From Cryomorphaceae bacterium (GTDB lineage Bacteria; Bacteroidota; Bacteroidia; Flavobacteriales_D; Crocinitomicaceae): 64,000 nucleotides of DNA. The stretch covers positions 26,421 through 90,420 of the forward strand of contig JAIXUE010000041.1 of assembly GCA_027483605.1 (NCBI GenBank), read 5' to 3'. The notes under the pieces are model-generated. The model did no database searches and had not been told where the DNA came from. It saw only the letters and a list, made by a program, of their open reading frames with translations. Made by a program: the position numbers and the translations under genes. This document shows positions 17,407 to 27,004 of this stretch, in pieces (the first letter of the stretch is position 1; each line of letters opens with the position of its first letter).

Positions 17407-19875
17407 TTAGTACTTCAGCACGATAAATCCATGTTTTTGAAGCTCAATACCACCATCTAGGGTAGCGTCTATGCGGTAAAAGTAGGTGCCTTCCTCTACA
17501 ATTTCACCGGCAGCTGTTTTTCCATACCATTTTTCGGCAGGATTGGTGTATTCAAAGATCACGTTACCCCAACGGTTCAGAATGGTACAATTAAAGCTAG
17601 AAATGCCTTCATAGTTGACAAAAAAGGCCTCGTTACCAGTTTGAGAAGACAATACAACAACGTTCGGCGCTGTGATATCGCAAGGTTTATAAGTAATGTT
17701 GGCCGTATCACTAATGGTATTACATGAATTTTGAGCGATGTAGATATAGTTACCGGCTTGAGTGGCAAGCCTTGGCACTACTGTGCTGCCGTCCCACCAT
17801 TGCCCATTGATAGGAGGGCTGTAGCCACTTTGTAGCGGCGGTGTATTGATGACATAAGGATTGAGCCATAGGTTAGCTCCCTGGCAAATGGCTGAATCTA
17901 AAATAGCTGTATACACATACGGCATAAATTCTATACTCGTCGCGACGGTGTCTTGGCAGGCGTTATCTACAAAAAATACCGGGAAAATGCCCCCCATGTT
18001 GTAGGTCATGATTTCGGGGTTATTGACGAGATTGTTTGGTTCGAAATGAACGGCGGTATCTAAAGCAAACCACTGACCACCGGCATAGGCTGTTGTGTTG
18101 CCAACAAAGTAGTTGTAGTTGCATACAGCGGTATCTGAGAAAATGGCAGGGCGCGGTAAAACCACAAATGAAACCGTCGTATCATAGTTACAACCGAAGT
18201 TATCGGTAATGCTATAGGTATAATTGGTGACACCAGGAGCGCTCGGTTGGATCACGATAAGGGTATCGTTCTGGCCAGAAATAATCGTTGGATCTGACAT
18301 CCATCCTTCAGTAACTACATAATTTTGATATCCTTCGCTTTCCGGATAAAGGGCCGCATTGAAATAAATCCCCCAAGAGAAAATATAGCCGTCGTCTATA
18401 CCTTGGTTGTCTTGAACAGAGATAGTCCAGTTGCCGTTTATAGGGCAACCCGCAAATTGGTTGAAATCGCCATCGGGTAGGTAAACACCGTTTGGATTCA
18501 TGGACGGAAAGCCGTAATCATTGATAACCGTATTGCCCGCAGCATTTTCAGCACAAATGGTATTGAATGTGTTATTGGTGGTCGAGAAGCAATAGCTCCA
18601 AACAGGGGAGCCAGGGTTACCGCCATCGATATCGGTATCGTTGCCCAAGAAGGTGCTGATGCCATTGCCACAGCCTCCGGGAACGAGTTCTGCCCAGCCA
18701 AATGGGGTCTGGTTGTAGGCGTTCATCAAGGATACAGTGGTACCGTTTGGACAGGTAAGTGCGATTTCGATATCGCCAATGTAAGAGTGTTCGATATCCA
18801 AGCAAATTTGTTCGATATCGGCACCTGAGGTAATGACAGCTGTGGAGTCAAAGCCAGACATCGGGATATTCGTTTGATACATCTGGCCTGCCCCATCTGG
18901 CAAAAAGGTAAGGCCTGCAAAAGTTCCGCCAATCTGAAAAGTTCCGCCAGGGATTTCAATACCAACGGTGTCTTGTGGTGTTACCCCACCTACCAGGTAA
19001 GAGTTTTGCCCCAAACAAACGGTGTCTTCTAGAGGCCCTGTGCCTGCAAAAATAGGAGGGATAGAAACCCTAACTTTGAAATCGGAGTGGATGGTTTGCG
19101 GAAATTGGTCTGTTACTGCAAGATCTACATAGTAGCCGGTATTGGCAGTGGGTGTAAACCAGATTTGATCTCCAGTAAATTGTCCGATGCCACCGATTGT
19201 CCAAGTAAAGGTGCAGTTATTGATGGTCTGCGAATACCCGGTGTTGGTATTTTCCAAAGAATGCGGAAAGGCAGGAAGCGCTTTGAGCAAGACGCTGTCT
19301 CCTGGGCAGAGGTCAACAAAACCGGTATCTATTGGGTTCATGATGTTGGTGCCGCCACCATTTTTGAAAGCCTCCACATGTGGAATAATTGGCTGAGGCG
19401 GGTTCCCGCATGCCACGTTGGCTACCCAACCAGTTCCTTCATTGGCACCATTTGATTTGAAACGCAGTGTGAGACAGCCGGTTGGATTGTTCCAAGAGGC
19501 CTGTGCAAAAAGACCGACAGGGTTAGTGCCGCTGTTGTAGGCACCGAGTAAAGGCGAAGCAATTGTTGGACCGTCGTAAATGTAAAGGGTGTCTGTCGGG
19601 TGGACATCCCATTCAAAGCCGATGTTGGTGGCAAAGGCAATTGATACTTTAGAACCTTGCGTGAGATCTGGGCAAAGCACTAAGGTTTCATTCATATTGG
19701 GCGCGTAGTTTCCAGTGCCATCGATAAAGTTGGTGCCACCTGTTGGCACAATACCCGCGCAGTTAAGCGGGTTGGTTTGCCCGTAGTCTGGACCTGTTAA
19801 AGTGAGGGTAACTTGTGCGTTGAGGCCTGAAATAAGACCAAATAGAACGCTTATGCTGAGTAAGAAATGTTTCAT
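17407..19875 (-). CDS. T9SS type B exported protein with CUB-like and P domains
   Basis: An 822-residue secreted protein. After the signal peptide (MKHFLLSISVLFGLISGLNA) comes a CUB-like domain (about residues 45-155, with DTLYIYDGPT), a PKD-like region, and a proprotein-convertase P domain (about 345-510: IEHSYIGDIEIALTCPNGT ... NGNWTISVQDNQGIDDG). The last 85 residues, with CTILNRWGNVIFEY and EEGTYFYRIDATL, form a gliding-motility-associated/type B T9SS sorting domain. No protease domain is seen, so a binding or adhesive surface role is inferred. Its ATG overlaps the stop of the preceding small gene (ATGA). Confidence 0.88.
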   Translation of the reverse strand: MKHFLLSISVLFGLISGLNAQVTLTLTGPDYGQTNPLNCAGIVPTGGTNFIDGTGNYAPNMNETLVLCPDLTQGSKVSIAFATNIGFEWDVHPTDTLYIYDGPTIASPLLGAYNSGTNPVGLFAQASWNNPTGCLTLRFKSNGANEGTGWVANVACGNPPQPIIPHVEAFKNGGGTNIMNPIDTGFVDLCPGDSVLLKALPAFPHSLENTNTGYSQTINNCTFTWTIGGIGQFTGDQIWFTPTANTGYYVDLAVTDQFPQTIHSDFKVRVSIPPIFAGTGPLEDTVCLGQNSYLVGGVTPQDTVGIEIPGGTFQIGGTFAGLTFLPDGAGQMYQTNIPMSGFDSTAVITSGADIEQICLDIEHSYIGDIEIALTCPNGTTVSLMNAYNQTPFGWAELVPGGCGNGISTFLGNDTDIDGGNPGSPVWSYCFSTTNNTFNTICAENAAGNTVINDYGFPSMNPNGVYLPDGDFNQFAGCPINGNWTISVQDNQGIDDGYIFSWGIYFNAALYPESEGYQNYVVTEGWMSDPTIISGQNDTLIVIQPSAPGVTNYTYSITDNFGCNYDTTVSFVVLPRPAIFSDTAVCNYNYFVGNTTAYAGGQWFALDTAVHFEPNNLVNNPEIMTYNMGGIFPVFFVDNACQDTVATSIEFMPYVYTAILDSAICQGANLWLNPYVINTPPLQSGYSPPINGQWWDGSTVVPRLATQAGNYIYIAQNSCNTISDTANITYKPCDITAPNVVVLSSQTGNEAFFVNYEGISSFNCTILNRWGNVIFEYTNPAEKWYGKTAAGEIVEEGTYFYRIDATLDGGIELQKHGFIVLKY

Positions 19876-20246
19876 TTTTTCTGATTTTGCATTTCTAGTG
19901 AAAGAACATTTTTAGACTTGACCACTAAGATTTTATTGGTGTTTATCACTGAATAGTATTGCGTTCTATCCAAAATACGAATACCAAAATTGGTAAAAAC
20001 TATTGGTTCTGGATATTGGGGCAACATCAAATCAAAAATAGGAAACTGACTAATGTCTTTACCTTGTGGAGCATCAATTATATAACAAGCATGCGTAAGT
20101 GCATACTCGTATAGCGGCAAGGAATTTTCAGCTTTAAACTGCGCAATTTCTTCTTTGGAATAACTTTTGCTAAGCTGTGTTTCGAGGGTTTGAGACCAGC
20201 TTGAAAGGCTCAAAAGGGCAAAAAGCAGGGTGTAAAATAGTTTCAT
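19872..20246 (-). CDS. Small secreted protein of unknown function
   Basis: A 124-residue protein with a clear signal peptide (MKLFYTLLFALLSLSSWS, cleavage near SWSQ). The mature part has no recognised domain; it contains a YEYALTHACYIID segment with its only cysteine. It is joined to the following large T9SS protein gene by a 4-nt ATGA overlap, so the two are probably made together and the small protein may be an export or surface partner of the large one. That role is an inference from gene order. Confidence 0.75.
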   Translation of the reverse strand: MKLFYTLLFALLSLSSWSQTLETQLSKSYSKEEIAQFKAENSLPLYEYALTHACYIIDAPQGKDISQFPIFDLMLPQYPEPIVFTNFGIRILDRTQYYSVINTNKILVVKSKNVLSLEMQNQKK

Positions 20247-20338
20247 ATTGGATAGAATTCGGATGAGGACGTAACTTCTCGTTGAAAAGTTGCATCAAAT
20301 GTTCAAAGTTTTAAATCTTAGACTAAGTTAATAAAACG

Positions 20339-20346
20339 TAGCTTTG
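20339..20346 (+). promoter_or_regulatory. -7 promoter box for the transketolase operon
   Basis: TAGCTTTG matches TAnnTTTG. Transcription from it would start near 20350, after the GTG at 20346, which excludes that GTG and supports the ATG at 20373 as the start. No TTG is seen 17-23 nt upstream. Confidence 0.5.
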
Positions 20347-20372
20347 TGGCACGAAAAGTACAATTTTTTATC

Positions 20373-21215
20373 ATGGAAAACACAGCATTGGCAGGCATTG
20401 CCTCACAAGTAAGAAGAGATATCGTCAGAATGGTTTCGGCCGTGAATTCAGGTCACCCAGGTGGCTCGCTGGGCTGTACAGACTTCCTTACGTATTTGTA
20501 TTTTGAGCAAATGCAGCACAATGCGGCTGATTTTCAGATGGATGGCAAAAACGAAGATCTTTTCTTTTTGTCTAATGGTCATATTTCACCAGTTTGGTAC
20601 AGTGTTTTGGCCAGAGCTGGTTACTTTTCAGCTGCTGAATTAGGTACTTTTCGCAAATTAGGATCGCGCCTTCAAGGCCATCCTTCAACCGACAAAAACT
20701 TACCAGGCATTCGCATGGCTTCGGGCTCACTAGGGCAAGGTTTATCTGTAGGTATCGGTGCTGCACAAATCAAAAAACTCAACCAAGACCCAACTTTGGT
20801 ATATACTTTACACGGCGACGGCGAGCTACAAGAGGGTCAAATTTGGGAGGCAGCCATGTACGCTGCCGCCAACAACGTAGACAACATCATTGCAACCATA
20901 GACGCCAATGGTCGTCAGATCGATGGCGATGTGGAAGAAGTACTTTCTCTTGGTGACCTCCAGCAGAAATGGCGGGCTTTTGGTTGGGAAGTTCTACACA
21001 TGGACGGCCACAATTTTGACAGCATCCGCAGCACCATGCAACAGGCAAAAAGCATGACAGGCAAAGGAAAGCCTGTTGTCATTATCATGAAAACAGAAAT
21101 GGGACAAGGAGTAGACTACATGATGGGCTCTCACAAATGGCACGGTGTTGCACCTAATCCTGAGCAGCTGCAAGTAGCCCTAGACCAACTCGCTGAAACC
21201 CTCGGAGACTACTAG
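20373..21215 (+). CDS. Transketolase, N-terminal subunit
   Basis: A 280-residue half-transketolase that binds the diphosphate of thiamine diphosphate. The TPP motif starts at HGDGELQEGQIWEAA and ends with IDANGRQIDG, and the N-terminus has SGHPGGSLGCTDFLTYLY. With the C-terminal subunit encoded 1.35 kb downstream it would form an active transketolase of the pentose phosphate pathway; split forms are known in Bacteroidetes and archaea. An upstream in-frame GTG at 20346 lies within the promoter box and is rejected. Its stop overlaps the GTG of the next gene by 1 nt (TAGTG). Confidence 0.94.
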   Translation: MENTALAGIASQVRRDIVRMVSAVNSGHPGGSLGCTDFLTYLYFEQMQHNAADFQMDGKNEDLFFLSNGHISPVWYSVLARAGYFSAAELGTFRKLGSRLQGHPSTDKNLPGIRMASGSLGQGLSVGIGAAQIKKLNQDPTLVYTLHGDGELQEGQIWEAAMYAAANNVDNIIATIDANGRQIDGDVEEVLSLGDLQQKWRAFGWEVLHMDGHNFDSIRSTMQQAKSMTGKGKPVVIIMKTEMGQGVDYMMGSHKWHGVAPNPEQLQVALDQLAETLGDY

Positions 21216-22564
21216 TGAAAGCAACGTGGGCCCTCCTCTTTCTGACTTTCTTCAGTATTAGCTGGACCCAAACCACTACGCGCATTCTTTTCATATTGGA
21301 TGCCTCCAATTCCATGAACCTTGACTGGAATAACCAAACGCGAATGGCCGCGGCCAAAGAAGTCCTGAGTAAAAGTGTCGAAAGTTTGCGCGGTGTCCCT
21401 GATTTAGAGCTTGCCTTGAGGGTATACGGCCATCAGTCTAACGTTACCAATACCTATCAGGACTGCCAAGACACCAAATTAGAAGTCGCTTTTGGCCCTG
21501 CAAATATTGATCCTATCAAGACCAAAATCAAAGGTTTGCAAGCCAAGGGAGCTACACCCATAGCCCGATCTCTCGAAGCCGCTGCCGCAGACTTCCCCGA
21601 TACGCTTGCCCGCAATTTCATCATTTTGATTACTGACGGCCTAGAGTCTTGCGACAACGACCCTTGTATTATTGCGCGCAAACTGCGCGACAAAGGAGTG
21701 AAAGTAACACCTTTTGTAATCGGCCTAGGTATGGACCTCAGCTACCTCGACAAATTTGAATGCATCGGCAGCTATACCGATGCCGAGAGCAAAGCCGCAT
21801 TTGAGAACGTTCTTTCAAACATCCTATCTAAAGCTTTGCTCAATACTACCGTTCAAATCAATCTCAATACCGTAGAAGCCAAGCCACTTGAAACAGATGT
21901 CAGTATGTTCCTGTACGAAGCAGGTACCTCCAATCTAAAATATACATTCGTTCATACACTCAACCGCAAGGGCTTGCCAGATACGCTTGTTCTCGACCCT
22001 TCGTTGCGCTATGATTTGCGCGTGGCTACCGTGCCACCAATTTCCAAAAACAACATTTCTATCATTCCGCACACCCACAACACCATTCAGGTGCCAGCAG
22101 GCCAGGGGCAACTCAAAGTGACTTCCGTAAAAAGCCTTGCGGGTACACAGCTAGAAACGCGCATATTGCAAACAGAAGTTGCCAAAACACTGCATGTGCA
22201 GCAACTCGGCGAAATTCAAAAGTATTTGGTGGGTACGTATCAGTTGGAAATCTTAACGCTTCCGCGCACTTACAAGGAAGTCAAAATTGAGCAATCCAAA
22301 CTGACCAGCATTGACATTGTGGCGGCTGGTCAGTTCGTATACCAAGCGCCTAAAGGAATTTTAGGTCAAGTGTTTTATGAACGCAATCCGGGTCAGTGGG
22401 AGTGGGTCTGTGACCTCCCTTTCAACCAAACCACGGGCAATATCCGCTTGCAACCAGGCACTTTTAAAGTTGTTTATCGCGAAAAAGACCAGCGATCAAG
22501 CACCTACACCAGAGAAAAGAAATTCACTATTACATCCCTTAAAATCACTAATTTAACTTTATAA
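21215..22564 (+). CDS. Secreted von Willebrand factor A domain protein
   Basis: A 449-residue protein starting at GTG 21215 with a signal peptide ([17 protein letters not shown]). The VWA domain (about residues 22-195) has an intact MIDAS metal site: DASNS at 29-33, a Thr in [12 protein letters not shown], and [11 protein letters not shown]. The C-terminal 250 residues are beta-rich and unrecognised. It lies between the two transketolase subunit genes, overlapping the first by 1 nt and ending 2 nt before the second, so all three are surely co-transcribed. No functional link between a periplasmic or surface VWA protein and cytosolic transketolase is known to me. Confidence 0.88.
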   Translation: MKATWALLFLTFFSISWTQTTTRILFILDASNSMNLDWNNQTRMAAAKEVLSKSVESLRGVPDLELALRVYGHQSNVTNTYQDCQDTKLEVAFGPANIDPIKTKIKGLQAKGATPIARSLEAAAADFPDTLARNFIILITDGLESCDNDPCIIARKLRDKGVKVTPFVIGLGMDLSYLDKFECIGSYTDAESKAAFENVLSNILSKALLNTTVQINLNTVEAKPLETDVSMFLYEAGTSNLKYTFVHTLNRKGLPDTLVLDPSLRYDLRVATVPPISKNNISIIPHTHNTIQVPAGQGQLKVTSVKSLAGTQLETRILQTEVAKTLHVQQLGEIQKYLVGTYQLEILTLPRTYKEVKIEQSKLTSIDIVAAGQFVYQAPKGILGQVFYERNPGQWEWVCDLPFNQTTGNIRLQPGTFKVVYREKDQRSSTYTREKKFTITSLKITNLTL

Positions 22565-22566
22565 AA

Positions 22567-23529
22567 ATGGAATTTGAAGTATTCGGAAACAAAGACACCC
22601 GTTCGGGATTTGGCGAAGGTTTAGCTGTACTTGGCGAACAAAACCCAGATGTAGTTGCACTTTGTGCAGATTTGACGGGCTCTCTCAAAATGGATGCTTT
22701 TCAAAAAGCACATCCTGAGCGCTTTTTTCAAGCGGGTATTGCAGAAGCGAACATGATTGGCCTTGCAGCCGGCATGACCATCGGTGGTAAAATTCCTTTT
22801 ACAGGTACTTTTGCCAATTTTTCTACCGGCCGCGTTTACGATCAAATTCGTCAGTCTGTTGCCTATTCCAAAAAGAATGTGAAAATATGTGCTTCACACG
22901 CAGGTCTTACGCTCGGTGAAGACGGCGCAACGCACCAGGTACTCGAAGATATCGGCATGATGCGCATGTTGCCCAACATGACCGTTATTGTGCCTGCAGA
23001 CTTCAACCAAACCAAACAAGCTACCATTGCAATCGCTGCACACGAAGGCCCAGTTTACCTGCGTTTTGGCCGTCCGGTGATGCCTATTTTTGTGAAGCCC
23101 GACGCAGCATTTGTGATTGGTAAAGCCGATGTTTTAGCTGAAGGCACAGACGTCACCATTATTGCCTGTGGCCATATGGTTTGGAAATCAATAGAGGCCC
23201 TCAAAGAATTGCATGCCATTGGTATTTCAGCCGAGCTCATCAATATGCACACCATTAAGCCACTCGACGAAGCCGCGATTTTAGAGTCTGTAGGCAAAAC
23301 AGGTTGTGTGGTTACAGCAGAGGAGCACATGATGAACGGTGGTTTGGGCGAGGCTGTTTCTCAAGTATTGAGCCGAAAGTATCCGGTTCCGCAAGAATAC
23401 GTTGCCGTCAATGACACCTTCGGAGAGTCAGGCACACCAATGGAACTCATGACCAAATACCATATCGATACACCAGATGTAGTGGCTGCGGTCAAGCGCG
23501 CAATTGCACGCAAGTCTATCATTATTTAA
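22567..23529 (+). CDS. Transketolase, C-terminal subunit
   Basis: A 320-residue protein holding the pyrimidine-binding and C-terminal transketolase domains. The conserved Glu that activates thiamine is in [14 protein letters not shown], followed by [20 protein letters not shown] and [11 protein letters not shown]; the C-terminal domain has [15 protein letters not shown]. It completes the enzyme begun at 20373. The gene ends 1 nt before the end of the convergent thioredoxin-domain gene, with no terminator between them. Confidence 0.94.
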   Translation: MEFEVFGNKDTRSGFGEGLAVLGEQNPDVVALCADLTGSLKMDAFQKAHPERFFQAGIAEANMIGLAAGMTIGGKIPFTGTFANFSTGRVYDQIRQSVAYSKKNVKICASHAGLTLGEDGATHQVLEDIGMMRMLPNMTVIVPADFNQTKQATIAIAAHEGPVYLRFGRPVMPIFVKPDAAFVIGKADVLAEGTDVTIIACGHMVWKSIEALKELHAIGISAELINMHTIKPLDEAAILESVGKTGCVVTAEEHMMNGGLGEAVSQVLSRKYPVPQEYVAVNDTFGESGTPMELMTKYHIDTPDVVAAVKRAIARKSIII

Positions 23530-23530
23530 G

Positions 23531-25501
23531 CTAAAGCGCCAAAGCTTCAGCTACTGATTGTACAGGCTTATGGCAACTGCCGAACTCACACACCGAGATG
23601 GCGCTGTTTGTGTATATTTCGGAGCAGGGCAAACTTTGGTGGTAAGAAAGCAAGCTGTCTGTTTGTTTGGTGGCCTGAAAAACTTCCATAGGTTCCGCGT
23701 TATTGAGTACATGCCAGTGCTTTTCTGGGTAAAGTTGTCTGAACAAAAGAAGGCCCCAATTGGAATAACCAGACCCGTAGGTTTCCATGCCGTCGTAAAT
23801 ATTTTGTAGCATTTGTTGTGCGCTATTGGTCCAGTCTTGGTTCTGGTAGTAAAAGCCCATTGTTAGAAAAGCATGTGCCATGACTGAATTGCTCGATGCA
23901 ATGACGTTGTCATGGAGTTCCATGTTGCGGCTGATCAGCTTTGAATCAGCGGCTGTGAAATAACACATTTTGCTTTGTGGATGCTGAAATTCGTCGGCTA
24001 CTTTATGCGTAAGTGTTTTGGCAAATACTAAAAAGTCTAGCTGGCCTGTACACTGATATGCCAAACTCAAAGCTTCTATGGTGTGGGCATAATCTTCTAA
24101 AAAACCCGTAACAGTTCTGCGCTCATTGGTATTAACACGATACAAAAGTTGGCCATCCCATTGCACGTCCTTGATCCAAGAAAGGATTTTGAGTGCCCGA
24201 ATTAAAAATGCGTCTTCTCCAAAAACACGGTAAGCCTCCAACAAGCCTTTGGCGGTTATGGCATTCCAACTGACCAATAACTTGTGGTCTAGTCCTGGCC
24301 TGATTCTCTGACTCCTTTCCCTGAGTAAGGTCTCGTTGATCTCTACTTTTTGTTGAAACCAATCTTTCAATTCTAGGCCTTCTAACTTGGCAAAAGTGCT
24401 GTCGGTATGTTTGCGCAGCGGAATGTATTTGTCGTCTTCCCAATGACCGGTTTGATTGATATGGTAGTAACGCTTCACGCGCTCGGCCTGCACCCCAAAT
24501 AAGCGGTCTATTTCGCTCGGCGTCCAGCAATAGAACTTACCTTCTTCACCCTCGCTATCTGCATCTAGCGCACTATAATAAGCGCCCAGTTTCGAAAGGA
24601 GCTCGCGCTCTAAGAAGTCAAAAGTTTGGAATACCAAATCTTTATAGTGGGGGCAACCATGTTGCGCATAAGCTTTGGCATATAGCCCGATGAGTTGGCC
24701 ATTGTCATAGAGCATTTTTTCAAAATGCGGCACTTTCCATAGCACATCTACACTGTAGCGCGTAAAGCCACCTCCGACCTGATCGTAAATGCCGCCAAAA
24801 GCCATTTTATCGAGGGTAAGCAGCACTTGTCTTTCAATTTTACCTTCATCGAAATGCTTTGCGTAGCGCATCAAGAAGACCCAATTGTTAGGTAGCGGAA
24901 ATTTCGGTGCTTTGTTGGTCCCGCCTTCAAAAGTGTCAAAATTTCTGGCCCAACGCACAACCATTTCGTGGAGTCTTTCGGCCTCAAAGCCCGAAATTTC
25001 TTGCGGGGCGGCAATGAGTTCCGCTTGTTGGATGCCTTCGTGCAGTTGTGTCGCGTATTCAATTGCTTTTACGCGGTCATTGGCATATGTATGTGCCAAT
25101 GATTTGAGAATGTGCATCCATTGATCCTTTGGGAAGTAGGTGCCGCCGTAGATTGGTCTGCCATCGGGGAGGGTGAAGCAATTGAGTGGCCAACCGCCGC
25201 GTTGGGTCATGAGCTGAACCGCAGTCATGTAGATTTGATCTACATCTGGGCGCTCTTCTCGGTCCACTTTTACATTGATAAAATGTGTGTTCATGAGCGC
25301 TGCTACCTCTTCGTCTTCAAAGCATTCGTGCTCCATCACATGACACCAATGGCAGGCCGAATAGCCCACACTGATGAGCACCATTTTGTCTTCTGCTTTT
25401 GCCTGCTCAAAAATGTCGTTAGACCATGCCACCCAATGCACGGGGTTTTGGGCATGTTGTAACAAATAAGGTGAACTTTCGTTGCCGAGTTGATTGGCCA
25501 T
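23531..25501 (-). CDS. Thioredoxin-domain protein of the YyaL/SSP411 family
   Basis: A 656-residue protein beginning ANQLGNESSPYLLQHAQNPV, diagnostic for the DUF255/SSP411 family. The N-terminal thioredoxin-like domain has the motif SACHWCHVMEHE (C-x2-C), then VKVDREERPDVDQIYM and RGGWPLNCF. The rest is an (alpha/alpha)6-toroid like those of glycosidases and epimerases, with KDGQ-like YDNGQLIGLYAKAY and WNAITAKGLLEAY segments. The cellular role of the family is not established. Length agrees with homologues (about 650-700). Confidence 0.93.
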   Translation of the reverse strand: MANQLGNESSPYLLQHAQNPVHWVAWSNDIFEQAKAEDKMVLISVGYSACHWCHVMEHECFEDEEVAALMNTHFINVKVDREERPDVDQIYMTAVQLMTQRGGWPLNCFTLPDGRPIYGGTYFPKDQWMHILKSLAHTYANDRVKAIEYATQLHEGIQQAELIAAPQEISGFEAERLHEMVVRWARNFDTFEGGTNKAPKFPLPNNWVFLMRYAKHFDEGKIERQVLLTLDKMAFGGIYDQVGGGFTRYSVDVLWKVPHFEKMLYDNGQLIGLYAKAYAQHGCPHYKDLVFQTFDFLERELLSKLGAYYSALDADSEGEEGKFYCWTPSEIDRLFGVQAERVKRYYHINQTGHWEDDKYIPLRKHTDSTFAKLEGLELKDWFQQKVEINETLLRERSQRIRPGLDHKLLVSWNAITAKGLLEAYRVFGEDAFLIRALKILSWIKDVQWDGQLLYRVNTNERRTVTGFLEDYAHTIEALSLAYQCTGQLDFLVFAKTLTHKVADEFQHPQSKMCYFTAADSKLISRNMELHDNVIASSNSVMAHAFLTMGFYYQNQDWTNSAQQMLQNIYDGMETYGSGYSNWGLLLFRQLYPEKHWHVLNNAEPMEVFQATKQTDSLLSYHQSLPCSEIYTNSAISVCEFGSCHKPVQSVAEALAL

Positions 25502-25528
25502 ATGCTTAAAATTTGACTAAAGAAGAAC

Positions 25529-25536
25529 TATATTTG
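25529..25536 (+). promoter_or_regulatory. -7 promoter box for the SGNH-SGNH-MBOAT operon
   Basis: TATATTTG matches TAnnTTTG and ends 16 nt before the GTG start at 25553. A TTG at 25512-25514 lies only 14 nt upstream, shorter than the usual 17-23. Confidence 0.45.
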
Positions 25537-25552
25537 CCCTAGATATCATACC

Positions 25553-27004
25553 GTGCAACAAATACGCCCCTACAAAGTTCTGCTTTTTTTAGTTCTAGTT
25601 CTTTCACTTTTGTGTATTCCTAGTGCACTTATTCCGGAAGAGGGTGTCAAGTGGTTGGGTGTGAAGTGGCGCTTTTTGCCCCTCGAGCGTGTGTGGGTAG
25701 CCAAAAAACAAGTGAAGAAGAACATCGAAAAAATTGTGGCTGCTGTCGATACCTCCAATATCAACGACGGCATTAAGCATATCGGTCAAAGTTCGGGTCA
25801 AACTGGGCTTCCAGAAGGCGGTTTATTGGCTAGCGAGGCAGCTAATCCACTCTATATGAGTGGTTCGGCAGCAGCCAAACTTCACCGTTTCTTTGCTACA
25901 CTTCAAGGAGCTGCTGAAGGGCAAAAAATCAGCATCTTTCACTACGGCGACTCCCAAATCGAAGGCGACCGCATGACCGGCTATATTCGCCAGCGTATTC
26001 AGCAACAATTTGGCGGCATTGGCCCAGGGTTTATCCCTGCCTACAACGTTTACAATACGCAAAGCTTCAAGCAAAAAGTATCGCCAAACTTCAAGCGGTA
26101 CACCGCTTTTTGGCCTCCAAAAATGAGTTCTCGACGCTATGGAGCGCTCTTGTCAGCCGCTACATTTGATGTCAGTGGAGCAACCGCTACCCCAACGGAA
26201 GCCTGGGTAGAAATTTCGCCCTCGCCCTCGGCTTTTACACGCGCCCGAACTTACAGCCAGGTCAAATGCTACTACAACAGTTGCTATGAGCCTTGTTTGG
26301 TTAGAATTTATGAAAATGACAAACTCATCCACGAAGACTCTTTAGTGGCAGATGGCGGTCAGCATGTTTTGCCCCTTAGTTTTGGTCACACACCGGGCAA
26401 ATTGCGCTTCGTATTTGCCTCCACAAAGAGCCCGATATTTACAGGGTTTAGTTTAGAAGGCGATGTAGGTGTTCAGGTCAATAACGTTGCGATGCGCGGT
26501 TCTTCTGGCCACGATCTCAGTTCTTCAGATGCCAGTATTTTTGCCCAAATGCACCGAGAGGCCAACACCAAATTATTCATCTTGCAATTTGGCGGCAACT
26601 CCGTTCATGCCTTTCGAGACAGCAGCAGTGTGCGTTATTACATCAGCTCATTGAAAAACCGCATCAATTATATTCAAAAATTGGTGCCCGACGCCGCCAT
26701 TATTTTAATTGGCCCGAGTGATATGTCTCGTCTGCACGACGGCATTTTTGAAACCTATCCGTATTTGCCTTACACCGTGGACCGCATGCAAAAAATGTGT
26801 GCCGAAAACGGAGTTGTGTTTTGGAATTTATATGGAGCCATGGGCGGTAAAAACTCCATGCCCGCATGGGTTGCTCAAGGCTTGGCTGGAAAAGATTACG
26901 TGCATTTTAGTCCTAGAGGTGCCAGCATTGCTTCACAGTACTTTTTTGAGGCGTTTGGCGCTGCTTATTCTGAATGGCAGTCCGAGAAGGGAGGTGCACA
27001 ATGA
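25553..27004 (+). CDS. SGNH/GDSL-type hydrolase, membrane-anchored
   Basis: A 483-residue protein starting at GTG, with an N-terminal membrane anchor (about residues 8-25, KVLLFLVLVLSLLCIPSA). SGNH blocks are visible: the catalytic Ser134 in HYGDSQIEGD, Gly/Asn in LQFGGNSVH, and the Asp-His pair in KDYVHFSPRG (D448, H451). Such enzymes act on ester groups, often acetyl groups of polysaccharides, in the periplasm. It overlaps the second SGNH gene by ATGA and, with the MBOAT gene behind, resembles cell-envelope polysaccharide O-acetylation cassettes. The exact substrate is unknown. Confidence 0.82.
   Translation: MQQIRPYKVLLFLVLVLSLLCIPSALIPEEGVKWLGVKWRFLPLERVWVAKKQVKKNIEKIVAAVDTSNINDGIKHIGQSSGQTGLPEGGLLASEAANPLYMSGSAAAKLHRFFATLQGAAEGQKISIFHYGDSQIEGDRMTGYIRQRIQQQFGGIGPGFIPAYNVYNTQSFKQKVSPNFKRYTAFWPPKMSSRRYGALLSAATFDVSGATATPTEAWVEISPSPSAFTRARTYSQVKCYYNSCYEPCLVRIYENDKLIHEDSLVADGGQHVLPLSFGHTPGKLRFVFASTKSPIFTGFSLEGDVGVQVNNVAMRGSSGHDLSSSDASIFAQMHREANTKLFILQFGGNSVHAFRDSSSVRYYISSLKNRINYIQKLVPDAAIILIGPSDMSRLHDGIFETYPYLPYTVDRMQKMCAENGVVFWNLYGAMGGKNSMPAWVAQGLAGKDYVHFSPRGASIASQYFFEAFGAAYSEWQSEKGGAQ

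Noticed and set aside
20346..20372. GTG start extending transketolase N-subunit by nine codons
   Set aside because: The GTG begins on the last base of a TAGCTTTG promoter box, so transcripts would start after it; the ATG at 20373 gives the normal N-terminus.
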